Program-made: the position numbers and the translations under genes | Shown: positions 8,027-17,400 of the stretch, piece after piece | Layout of the letters: each line of letters begins with the position of its first letter | How positions within the stretch are numbered: the first letter of the stretch is position 1 | The notes under the pieces: generated by a model | Seen by the model: only the letters and a program-made list of their open reading frames with translations | The model's database searches: none | What the model was told of the DNA's origin: nothing | Source: DATLAN01 sp035527455 | Lineage (GTDB): Bacteria > Planctomycetota > Planctomycetia > Pirellulales > Thermoguttaceae | DNA length: 20,571 nucleotides | Assembly: GCA_035527455.1 (NCBI GenBank) | Contig: DATLAN010000204.1 | Location: 1 to 20,571, forward strand | Reading direction: 5' to 3'

Positions 8027-8164
8027 AAGACGTGCCCCACAACTTGTGCGCACGGCGTGCAAAAGTCACAACGTAAAACCCTACAGGTGGACCGTCGCAT
8101 GGCAGAAGGTACCCGCGACTCATCCGAGTGTTGGCTTGCGGCGTGCGTGCTGGCGACGGGGTTG

Positions 8165-8171
8165 AAGGAGG
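8165..8171 (+). promoter_or_regulatory. Strong ribosome binding site for the CsgG-propeller gene
   Basis: AAGGAGG lies 4 nt before ATG 8176 and is the clearest Shine-Dalgarno site in the window. It fixes the start at 8176, ahead of a signal peptide, rather than at the in-frame upstream start 8128. Confidence 0.75.
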
Positions 8172-8175
8172 AATC

Positions 8176-11157
8176 ATGCGGTTTTTCATTGCAGGGGCCG
8201 TGATGTTGACGGTCCAAGTAGCGGCGCTGGCCGCAGCGCCGCCCAAGCTGGCGGTGATCGGCGGCGAGAAGGCAGGGTGGAACGACTTGCTGGTGGCGCG
8301 TCTGAGCGAGGCCAGGGCGGTGGCGATTGTCGAGCGCCAGCAACTGGGGGCGGTGTTCGATGAACGGGCGATCCAAGGACTCTTGGGAAACCGCGCGGAT
8401 CGCGGCCGCCTCGGTGACATCACGGGGGCTGACCTCCTGGTGCTGTTGACGAGCAGCGAGAACGGCGTTCGGCTGGTCGTGTGCGATTCGCACCTCGGCG
8501 CGACGCTTCAGGACCTGTCCCTGCCCGCCGACGGCAAGACCCACGACGAGATCGTTGCGGCTTTGGCGGACCAGACGCTGCGGATCGTCCGGCAATTCGA
8601 GGGCGGCATCAAGCACGTGGTGGCCGTGCCCGATTTCGTCAGCCGCGACCTCACCTTCGAACACTCCTTCCTGCAGTTCGATTACGCGGAAGTCCTTCGC
8701 GCCGCCTACCGGCAAACCCCCGGTCTGGCCATCGTCGCAGTGGACGAAGCGAAGGCCATCGCAGCCGAGCGCGATGTTGCGGGGGTCGAGCAAGTAGACC
8801 GCCCGGTGCCCGTGTTCATCGAGGGCGAGTATCGCACCGAGCGCGACCCCGAAGATGCCGGCACCACCGTGCAGATCACGCTCCGCGCCCGCGACGCATC
8901 CAAGGTCCTGCTGGAGCGGAAGCTTCCAGCCGTACCTCTGGAGCAGGCGGGCGGACAACTGCTGGCCGTGTTGACCGAAGATCTGGCCGGATGGACCCGC
9001 GCCGGCGGTCCGGCAATCGACGCCGAGGGCCAATATCGCCTGCTCACGCAGCGGGCCGACGAGTTCAGCTCCCTGGGCGAGTTTCGGCGCTCCGCGGCCT
9101 TGCGCGAGGCGGCGCTGCTGCTCAAGCCCGACGCCGACCAACAGCGCATCCAGCTCGTTCGCGAGTACGCGCGACGCAACCGTCAGCCCGTGCACTTCGG
9201 CGCCTGGCCAAAGGGCGCGCGGCAAGACGAGAACGATCCCTTTTGGATGTCACTGGTCACCCAGGTCGTCAGCGACTGGAAGCGATCGCTTCAGCACTGC
9301 GAGTACCTGATCCGCAACCGCCGGCTCTGTCGCGAGGAAGCCACCGACCTGACCTACAAGGCCATTTACAGCATCACCGGCGTCCGCGGCCACAGCAAGC
9401 CGCTGGAAGAGTGCGAGGCGGTCAAGAAGGAGTTCCTGCGTGAGGTTTTCGTTCGCATTGCCTCCCTGGACCCGGCGGCCAAGACGGGGCGGCGCGGGCT
9501 CACCGGCTCATTGGACGTGTACTACTTCCTTATCGAGAGCGCGCTGATGCGCTGCGACGGCAACTACTGCGATGCCGACGATCTGGACCTGATCGCCGAC
9601 CTGCTGCTTAACCGCCTCCCCGATTCGATGTGGCCAATCATTAGTCTCCGTTACTTCTTGCACGAGGCTGGAGCGCGGATGGGCCGGGAGACCGAGTACC
9701 ACTACTACCGTTTCACGGAGAAACAATACCACGCCTTCCTGGACCGGCTCATCGCCTCCGAACGTCCCCTGGTGCGCATCTACGGGCGCTACGGGAAGTA
9801 CTTTCGCCGCCGCTACGGCGAGCAGGAGGTATCGCCGGAATTGCTGCAAGAAGCGCAGGCCATCATCGACGAGGCTCGGGAGGTGGAGTTCGGACGGAGC
9901 GTCACTCACGAGATGCAACTGCAGGAGGAGGTGGACCGGCTGCGCCGGCAATTGGAGTTCGAAGCCTCGTACCCGGTGCGGGCCCCGGTCCCCACGCGGC
10001 CCGCACCGCGCCCGGTCCCGACGCAACCCGCCCTCCGCCCAGCCCCGACGCCCCAACCCAAGTCGCGCGTTTCCCTGGAACCGATCGAATTGACCTTTGC
10101 CGGCACGGAGCGCGACGGCGAGAAACTTTCGCCGGAGATGCGCTGGCACGCCCGCGGCGGATGGGGCGGCGTTTCATGGTTCCGCCCATTGGGTGAAGGG
10201 CTCGACGCCTTCTGGGCCCGTGGCGCGGTCTTGTTCATGCGCCAGCCCGGCAAGGTGGTCCAAGTATTGGCCGATGAGCAGTTTTGCGTGGACGACGTGA
10301 TCGCTGACGGGCGCTACGTGTGGGTCGCGGCGTCTTACGAATGGGGGCTTTCCGTGCTGGACCGCGATGGCAAGGAACTGGCCCGCATCGCCCAGCAACA
10401 GGGGCTGCCTCCTTGTGACAACTACTTCGGCATGGTGCTTCACCCTCTTGGCCCCGGACGCGTGCTGGCGGCCGGCTCGTTCGGCAGCGAGAATCGGGCC
10501 TGGATCGCCATTGTCGCGTTCGACGGCACTAAAGCCGAGGTCGAAGTGATCCACGAAGCCATCAGAGTCTGGGACCACAAGCGCTACGACGAGGTTTACA
10601 GCCTCGATCCGGCCATAACCTTCAAGCCGGAGGCGATGTTCGAGCACGTGCTCCCGGGCCCCGAGCCGCGGCGAATCATCTTCATCTTGCGGCGATATAA
10701 CCCGCTGCTTGTGGACCCGGAGACTAAAAAGGTGTGGGTCTACCCGGTCACCGACTGGTATCGCCAGTGGTTCCCTCGCGTGGAGCCTCCCGGCGACGCG
10801 TTCCTCAGCATCGACGGCGTCCTCTGGATCGCCGGCGCCAATCGCGATTTCCGTTCTTATCGCCTCGATGAACAGACCGGCCTGTTCCAAGTCGTGCGAG
10901 ACAGGCCCAACTGGCACAGCGGCAGCGCGCGCAGCGGAAGCCTCGCCCGCGAAGGTGACTGGCTCTACTACGCCGGCAACAACTGGCGGCGGATCAATCT
11001 CCTCACCGGCGAGGAAGACCTGCTGGTAGACGACCCGCGGGCGCTGCCCCAGTACGGCAGCGGCAACGACTGGCACATCGCCCACTCCAGCCACTACGGC
11101 CTGGTCGCCTTCTGCGGAGGCACGCTCTACCGCGTCCGAATCGACGAAAGAGAGTGA
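8176..11157 (+). CDS. Secreted CsgG-type protein with helical repeats, Pro-rich linker and probable C-terminal beta-propeller
   Basis: A 993-residue protein with a signal peptide (1-21). Residues about 24-143 are a CsgG/FlgO-type domain: NDLLVARL, IVERQQLGAVF and GRLGDITGADLLVLL. Residues about 146-273 look like a second copy (HVVAVPDF, GLAIVAVDEAKAI, VPVFIEGEYR). Residues about 284-335 resemble one TPR unit (EFSSLGEFRRSAALREAALLL), followed by a long helical region to about 560. A coiled-coil stretch (QLQEEVDRLRRQLEFEA, about 579-597) leads to a Pro/Arg-rich linker (about 598-630). The last about 330 residues are beta-rich with propeller-like blades, such as VWVAASYEWGLSVLDRDGKELA, GVLWIAGANRDFRSYRLD and DWLYYAGNNWRRINLLTG. 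Inference: an envelope scaffold with a binding propeller. The next gene follows after 6 nt. Confidence 0.87.
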   Translation: MRFFIAGAVMLTVQVAALAAAPPKLAVIGGEKAGWNDLLVARLSEARAVAIVERQQLGAVFDERAIQGLLGNRADRGRLGDITGADLLVLLTSSENGVRLVVCDSHLGATLQDLSLPADGKTHDEIVAALADQTLRIVRQFEGGIKHVVAVPDFVSRDLTFEHSFLQFDYAEVLRAAYRQTPGLAIVAVDEAKAIAAERDVAGVEQVDRPVPVFIEGEYRTERDPEDAGTTVQITLRARDASKVLLERKLPAVPLEQAGGQLLAVLTEDLAGWTRAGGPAIDAEGQYRLLTQRADEFSSLGEFRRSAALREAALLLKPDADQQRIQLVREYARRNRQPVHFGAWPKGARQDENDPFWMSLVTQVVSDWKRSLQHCEYLIRNRRLCREEATDLTYKAIYSITGVRGHSKPLEECEAVKKEFLREVFVRIASLDPAAKTGRRGLTGSLDVYYFLIESALMRCDGNYCDADDLDLIADLLLNRLPDSMWPIISLRYFLHEAGARMGRETEYHYYRFTEKQYHAFLDRLIASERPLVRIYGRYGKYFRRRYGEQEVSPELLQEAQAIIDEAREVEFGRSVTHEMQLQEEVDRLRRQLEFEASYPVRAPVPTRPAPRPVPTQPALRPAPTPQPKSRVSLEPIELTFAGTERDGEKLSPEMRWHARGGWGGVSWFRPLGEGLDAFWARGAVLFMRQPGKVVQVLADEQFCVDDVIADGRYVWVAASYEWGLSVLDRDGKELARIAQQQGLPPCDNYFGMVLHPLGPGRVLAAGSFGSENRAWIAIVAFDGTKAEVEVIHEAIRVWDHKRYDEVYSLDPAITFKPEAMFEHVLPGPEPRRIIFILRRYNPLLVDPETKKVWVYPVTDWYRQWFPRVEPPGDAFLSIDGVLWIAGANRDFRSYRLDEQTGLFQVVRDRPNWHSGSARSGSLAREGDWLYYAGNNWRRINLLTGEEDLLVDDPRALPQYGSGNDWHIAHSSHYGLVAFCGGTLYRVRIDERE

Positions 11158-11163
11158 ATCGAG

Positions 11164-14100
11164 ATGAAACACACCCCGGCCCTATTGGGCATCATACTGG
11201 TGAATCTGCTGGCGGCCGGCGCGGTCGCCGAGACGATTCGCCTAAGCGGCGCCGTCTATCGCGGTGACGCGGCGGACGAGGCGCTGACCGACCTGCTGAT
11301 TGTGGAACTCTCGCAGCAGGAAGGGGTCGAGGCGCTGGAACGCCGCCAGTTGCAGATCGTGCTCGGCGAGCTGTCGCTGGGGGCGCTGGGCGACGACGCC
11401 TGGCGCCAGACCCGGCTGGGCAGGCTGCTGGGCGTGGACGCCTTCGTGTGGATCCGGCTCCGCGGCGACCGGGCCGTGCTCGAGGTCGTCGAGGCGGCCA
11501 CCGGACGTGGCATCGCGGTCCGTCAGGTGCCGATCGACGGCGGCGATTCGATCGGCACGCTCAAGTCGCTGGCACGGCAGGCGGTTCACGCGGCCAAAGA
11601 AGGACCCGCGGCCATCGACGCCGACGCCGCCACGCTGGCCATCGCCAGGCCGGTCTTCGAGCAACAAGGCGACGAGTCGTCTCGAACCACGGAATCGTCC
11701 CTGATCGCGCTGGAGCAGGCATTGAAGCAGGCCGGCGTGACCATGCTCAGCCGCCGCTTCCTCGACGATCAGGTGCTGGAGCGCTGGATGATGGACAAGG
11801 GCCTGACCGACGCCCAGCGGCAGCAGTTGCCGATGCTCGGCGCCCGCTACGTGCTGACCGTACAGGTGCCGGGGGGAACGTCGCAGCCGGTCGTGTCGCT
11901 GCTGGAGACGCACTCCGGCCGGCGCGTCGGCCAGCGGACCTGGTCGGCCGGCGAGATGGCAAGCGAAGCCGGCCGGGACGCCATGGCCGATTGGGTCCGA
12001 CGCCGCATCGACCCGCAGTCGCGCCCGCCCCGGCGTGCGCCGGCGGCCACCGACGAGACACCTTTGCAGCCGGAGACGCTGGGGCCGTTCTACCGCGGCG
12101 TGCTGTTGCACAATCAGGGGATGTACCTCGACGCGGCCGAGCATTTCAGCGAAGCGATCCGCCGCGACAAGCACTTTCTCCAGCCGTATCGCTGGATGCA
12201 GAGTTGCTTCGTCGGGGCCGGCTTCGACGAGATCGATCAGGCCATGGACGAGTACGTCGCCCGGGCCAGCGAGGACGTCTGGCACGGCATCAGCACTCCC
12301 AAGGCACTGCACACCGAACCGGGCGTGGCATTGGTCGGGCTGACGACGGCGCCGACGGTCTCCTCATCGTTGCAGGTCCCCGCGACGATGCTGCTGATCG
12401 ACGCCCTGCACGAGGCGACCGGGGTGCCGGTCTTCGTCACCGCCGACATGGCCCAGTTGCGCGACGAATTCGACGCCCTGGTCGGTCTGGACAACGTGGC
12501 CGGCACCACCTGGCAAGAGGCCCCGGCGATGCTGTTCGCCGACACGCTGACCGCGCACCTCGAACCGCGCGAAGAAGGGCTGCGGCTTCGACTCTGCGTC
12601 ACCCACCGGCTCGACCCCGGGCGGATCGCCGCGGTAGAGATCGATCTGCCGCAGGACCACCGGCAGTGGCCCGAGCAGATCACCGCGGCGAGCCAAGGGC
12701 TGCTGGCGGAGGCGGCTGCCTCGCGGGCCGCGTGGAAGCGTCCGCCGCCGGTGCTCGACGAAAACGACGTTCCGGTGGCCGAACTGCTCCGCGACGATTT
12801 CACGGCGATCAGATATCTCAAGAGCGTCGCCCGAGACCACGAGTGCGTCGAGAGCCTTCGCTATCCCTACAGCGGCAAATGGCTGGACGACCTGATCATG
12901 CCCGCTCTGCACCGCTGGTTCGTCCGCACGCTACCGGACGACAGCCCGGTCAAGCCGGCGGTCGAATTCGCATACGTCGACTATTACACCGGCGGCGGGG
13001 CCGCCTGGTTGGCGGCGATGGAAGAGCTGGGCCGCAAGTACGTTGGCGATCCCGTCGGAGCGATTGCCCGGCTCAACGCGCTGCTGTACGGACTCGAGCT
13101 GGATGAAGACCATCTCCGCCAGACGCAGGCGGAACTGGAAGCGTTGCTGGCGGAGTTGGAGCGGAAGGCGTCGACCGTCTTCTCGCCAAGCGACCTGGAG
13201 CGGTACCGGGACACGAACGGGCTGATGCGGCGGGCCTTGGGAGCGGCCGACGGGGGCGGGAAGCTGCGGCCGGGCGGCCGGGCCTACGCCCAACTGATGC
13301 ACCACAGCCCGATCACGATCCGCGCCGGCGGCACCTATCCCGCCACGCTCGAGTTCCGCGGCCCGCCCGTCGATGCGCGGCAATGCGCGCTGGTCGATCT
13401 GGCCGTGCTGCGCTGTGCCTGCCGCAAGCAGCGGGACATTTCCGCGGACACGGTCAAGTGGGTCTTCCAGCGGTTTGCCGACCGGCCCGACGTGCTGGCC
13501 TACTTCTCGGTGTGCTATAGCAACAAGGTCTTCACCAATCGGATCGGGGCACCCACCGAAGAGGAACTCGCCGCGTTGACGGAAGTGTATCCGGTGCACG
13601 CCCGGACCGTGGTCGAAATGCTCGCGCGGGAGCCCCTGCCGTATGACTGGCACGAAGTGGGTTTTCTGGTGGGCGTCCATCCCTCGCTCGAGAGTTTCGG
13701 GTCGAAAGACGCCGCGTTTCGCCGCGCCCGGGAGCAGATCAGGAAGGCCGTACAGGACGCGATCTCCGCCGGACGCATCAAGGAGCTGACCCCGCTCAGT
13801 CTGTATGCCCTTGCCGGGATGATTTCCGAGCGGGACGACCCGGAAATGACGGCCTACCTGAAGACCCTGGCCGACCGGTCGCTGGCGGCGGACCCCTTGG
13901 AGGATCGCTATTGGCGGGTTTACGCGGCCTGGCAGTATCCCCAGACGCCTTCCGAGCGGATGCAGCGGTGCCTGCCGTTCTACGAGCGCATCCGCAAGCT
14001 GCACCCCGAGCCGGCGCTGAGCGAAGAGACGATCTGGCTGTACTTCGACTTCGGCGTGGTGTTTTTCCGAGGCGGGCGGTTCGATCTGGCCGACGAGGTC

Positions 14101-14415
14101 CTCGGCGCGATCGCCGACTGGCAGCGGCCCGGCGGAGCGAGCCTGTCGGTCTTCAAGGCCAATATGTATTACATGCTGGCCTTGACCCGGCAGCACGACG
14201 GCAACGTTCCCGAGGCCCTGCGTCTGGCGAAACGGGCAGTCGACGAAATCGGCGATCAGCAGATCGGCATGGTTTGGGGGATGGGCATCGGCGGCAGCCG
14301 ACACGGTCGCGGCGACACGTCGAACCTGAAATCGATGGCCACGGACCTGATGGCCCGGCTGCGGAGCAATCCCGACGCCCCGTTCGAATACCCCTTCGAT
14401 AACCACTGGCAATGA
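11164..14415 (+). CDS. Secreted CsgG-type protein with TPR-like helical repeats
   Basis: A 1083-residue protein with a signal peptide (1-22, cleavage near VAE). The N-terminus repeats the CsgG-type signature: TDLLIVEL (42-49), ALERRQLQIVLGEL (57-70) and RLGRLLGVDAFVWI (84-97); a second related domain spans about 157-285 (MLSRRFLDDQVLERW, LGARYVLTVQV). Residues about 306-365 form TPR-like helices (RGVLLHNQGMYLDAAEHFSEAI). A segment at about 398-480 (LQVPATMLLIDALHEATGVPVF) has the look of a small STN-type or receiver fold, but this is uncertain. A short coiled coil is near 651-670 and TPR-like repeats resume at about 916-1030 (VVFFRGGRFDLADEVLGAI, EALRLAKRAVDEI). No enzyme motif was recognised. 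Its stop overlaps the next gene by ATGA, suggesting translational coupling to the large LEPR-xLL protein. Confidence 0.86.
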   Translation: MKHTPALLGIILVNLLAAGAVAETIRLSGAVYRGDAADEALTDLLIVELSQQEGVEALERRQLQIVLGELSLGALGDDAWRQTRLGRLLGVDAFVWIRLRGDRAVLEVVEAATGRGIAVRQVPIDGGDSIGTLKSLARQAVHAAKEGPAAIDADAATLAIARPVFEQQGDESSRTTESSLIALEQALKQAGVTMLSRRFLDDQVLERWMMDKGLTDAQRQQLPMLGARYVLTVQVPGGTSQPVVSLLETHSGRRVGQRTWSAGEMASEAGRDAMADWVRRRIDPQSRPPRRAPAATDETPLQPETLGPFYRGVLLHNQGMYLDAAEHFSEAIRRDKHFLQPYRWMQSCFVGAGFDEIDQAMDEYVARASEDVWHGISTPKALHTEPGVALVGLTTAPTVSSSLQVPATMLLIDALHEATGVPVFVTADMAQLRDEFDALVGLDNVAGTTWQEAPAMLFADTLTAHLEPREEGLRLRLCVTHRLDPGRIAAVEIDLPQDHRQWPEQITAASQGLLAEAAASRAAWKRPPPVLDENDVPVAELLRDDFTAIRYLKSVARDHECVESLRYPYSGKWLDDLIMPALHRWFVRTLPDDSPVKPAVEFAYVDYYTGGGAAWLAAMEELGRKYVGDPVGAIARLNALLYGLELDEDHLRQTQAELEALLAELERKASTVFSPSDLERYRDTNGLMRRALGAADGGGKLRPGGRAYAQLMHHSPITIRAGGTYPATLEFRGPPVDARQCALVDLAVLRCACRKQRDISADTVKWVFQRFADRPDVLAYFSVCYSNKVFTNRIGAPTEEELAALTEVYPVHARTVVEMLAREPLPYDWHEVGFLVGVHPSLESFGSKDAAFRRAREQIRKAVQDAISAGRIKELTPLSLYALAGMISERDDPEMTAYLKTLADRSLAADPLEDRYWRVYAAWQYPQTPSERMQRCLPFYERIRKLHPEPALSEETIWLYFDFGVVFFRGGRFDLADEVLGAIADWQRPGGASLSVFKANMYYMLALTRQHDGNVPEALRLAKRAVDEIGDQQIGMVWGMGIGGSRHGRGDTSNLKSMATDLMARLRSNPDAPFEYPFDNHWQ

Positions 14416-17400
14416 GTCTGATGTTTATGTTCATGCGCAATCGCGAGAATAGCCGCAGGCTGACCCTTGAGACGCTCGAGCCGCGAACCTTACTGGATGG
14501 CACCGGGCTGAACGCCGAGTACTTCACCGGCCCTGACCTGACGGGCCTGGCCTTCGAGCGCGTCGACCCGCAGATCAATTTCGACTGGGCCTACGGCTCG
14601 CCTGGCGCGCCGATCGGCTCCGACTACTTCTCCGTCCGATGGACCGGCTTCGTGCTGCCACGGTATTCGGAGGTCTACACTTTCCACACGTTGACCGACG
14701 ACGGCGTGCGGCTGTGGGTGGACGACGAGCTGGTGATCGACCAGTGGGTAAACCAGAGTACAACGGAATACACCGCAACGACTTACCTGGAAGCCGGCCG
14801 GCAGTGCGCTGTCAAAATGGAGTATTACGAGAATACGGGACGGGCCGTCGCCCGCTTGCTCTGGTCGAGTTCGACCCAGCCTCAGGAGGTCATTCCGTCG
14901 AGTCGGTTGACGACGCTGTCGGTGCCGCAACTCGAAGCCGACACGCGGTCGATGCTGCAAGACGTCAATGGGCTCGCGTCCCACTCCGTAGGCCTGGTGG
15001 GCTTCGAGGCAACCGCGAACCCGCCGGCGACGCGATATGCAATCCAGGTCGGCATGAGCCCGGATGCGGGCTGGCTGCATTTCGACACTCGGGACGGTCG
15101 AACGGACGTTTATGCGGACGGGACCCAGCCCCACTGGCATACCGCGGCCGAGTGGGCGGGGCAGCGTCTGCGTGGCCTTCAGCCCGACAGGACCTACTCC
15201 CTTTATGCCATAGCCCGCGACGGTCAGGGAACCGAATCGGGGAGCATGCCCGTGGCGAGCTTCACGACCAACATGGACTGCGATTTGGACCGCAGCGGCG
15301 ACGTCACCCCGGTGGACTGCTCCTACGTGGACGCCGCCATCTTGTCCGGCGGAGAGTTGGGAGCGGAACAGGCCTGGGCCTGCGACGTCAACGACGACGG
15401 AGTGGTCGACCAGGACGACCGGTTTGCCGTCGAGTGGCGTATCGCCAATCCCCTGCCGCTCGAGGGTCCCATCGAGTTGTACGTGTCTCTGGACGGCAGC
15501 GATAACAATCCCGGCACGTTCGATGAGCCGTTGGCCACGCTCGAGGGCGCGAAGGCCGCCGTGCGCGACCTGAAGCGTGGCGGTTTACCCCGTGAGGGGA
15601 TCGTGGTCTGGATTCGCGGCGGCGTCTACGAGCGGACCACCACGTTCGGGCTCATGGACGTTGACTCCGGAGCGCCCGACAGGCCGATCGCCTGGCGGGC
15701 CTTCCCCAACGAGACGGTCCGCATCGTGGGCGGAAAGCGGCTCGACTCCGCGTGGTTTGAGTTGCTGACTGATGCCTCACCCGTTTGGAACCGCATCGAC
15801 CCGGCGGCCCGAGGCCAACTGCTGAAGGTCGAGTTGGCGGCCCACGGCATCGCCGACTATGGAACCCTGGTTCCCCGCGGCTACAAGATTGAAGGCGACG
15901 CCGCACTGGAGTTGTTCTTCGACGGCCAGCCGATGCAGTTGGGACGATGGCCGAATTACGGATTCGTCGAGACCGTCAGCGCGCCGGCGGGCGTGAACGG
16001 CCGGCAGTTCACCTACGAGGGCACCAGGCCGGAGCGCTGGACCGAGGCCGAAGATCCCCGCTTCCACGGGTTCTGGTGCTTTTCCTGGGCCGAGAGCCAT
16101 CACGGGGCCGCCTCGATCAATACGACTACGCAAACGGTAACGCTGGACTCGTCCCCACCCTACGGCGTCGCTGCCGGTCAACCCTATTACGCCTACAACC
16201 TGCTCGAAGAGATCGATATGCCGGGAGAGTGGTACGTCGATCGCGACACGGGTGTCCTCTACTTTTGGCCGCCCGGCGAGCTTGCCTCGGGCGAGGCCTC
16301 CGTATCCACCTTATCGGCGGCGTTGCTGCGGCTGGCGGACACGTCGTACGTCACGTTCGAAGGCATCCGCTTCGAGCTTGGGCGCACCGAACAGGCGGTC
16401 ATCGACGGCGGCGATCACAATGCCCTGGTCGATTGCGCGCTCATCGGGGCAGGCACCGACGCGGCGCGCGTTTCCGGCAGCCAGAACGGCCTGGAAGGCT
16501 GCGAGATTGCCTTCCCGGGCAATCACGGGGTCCAGGTGACCGGTGGCGACCGTTACACGCTCACACCGGCAAACAACTATGTGCGCAACAGCGACATCCA
16601 CCACTTTGCACGCTGGGTCTGGACCAACCAGCCCGCCGTGAGGCTGGCGGGCTGCGGCCAGATCGTCGCTCACAACCGGCTGCACGACGCGCCGCATGCG
16701 GCCATCATGTACACCGGAAACGATCACGCCATCGAGTACAACGACATCTTCAACGTCTGCCGGTTCTCGGGCGACGCGGGGGCCGTGTACTCGGGTCGGG
16801 ATTGGGCCAGCCAGGGCACCGTGGTACAGCACAACTTCATCCACCACGTGACCAGCGACTACGATGCCGGCGCTCCGCACAACGTCCACGGCATCTACCT
16901 CGACGACTGCGACAGCGGCGAGACCGTCTTCGGAAACGTGCTCTACCGCATCGGGGGGATCGCGTTGGAGAATGGCGGTGGGCGGGACAACCTCTTCGAG
17001 AACAGCGTCGTCGCCTGGGCGGACAGGGGACACAACGCCGACCGCCGCGGCACCGCCTTGATCAACGATTCGCCGGGCAGCAGCATGAACATGCTCGAAA
17101 AGATTCGCGAGTTCGACTACCAGAATGCGCCCTGGAGCACGGCCTATCCCCGCCTGGCCGCCATTCCCAACAACTACGCCTCGCTTGATCCCTACAAGAA
17201 CCCCGGCGGAAGCACTTGTTCCCGAAACGTCTTCTGGGAAACTGCCCCCTGGCTCGCCGAGAACGCCAGTTGGGGCGCGGGAGCGTTCAACTACTACGAG
17301 GCCGTGGAAGACAACCTCGTGGACCAGGACCCGCTGTTCATCGACGAAGCGGCCCTCGACCTCAATCTGCGGCCCGACTCTCCCGCCTTCACGGTCCCCG

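Larger units (their letters stand above)
7848..8175. other. Intergenic region holding a palindromic repeat cluster
   Basis: About 330 bases between two same-strand CsgG-type genes. It holds the palindrome and duplicated repeat at 7923-8040 (listed separately) and otherwise no gene. Frames crossing the repeat encode low-complexity peptides on both strands and are not credible genes. A classic Rho-independent terminator with a U-tract is absent, but the 23-bp hairpin could slow or end transcription, so the next gene may have its own promoter between about 8041 and 8160; none could be placed with confidence. Confidence 0.6.

Noticed and set aside
7923..8040. CRISPR array
   Set aside because: Only two full repeats with a 3-nt spacer; no unique spacers of usual length and no cas genes.
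5973..8423. 816-residue minus-strand frame spanning the CsgG-type gene and the repeats
   Set aside because: It runs through the palindrome (peptides such as GTFSTCLSGCWHV) and is antisense to a CsgG-family gene; composition is not protein-like.
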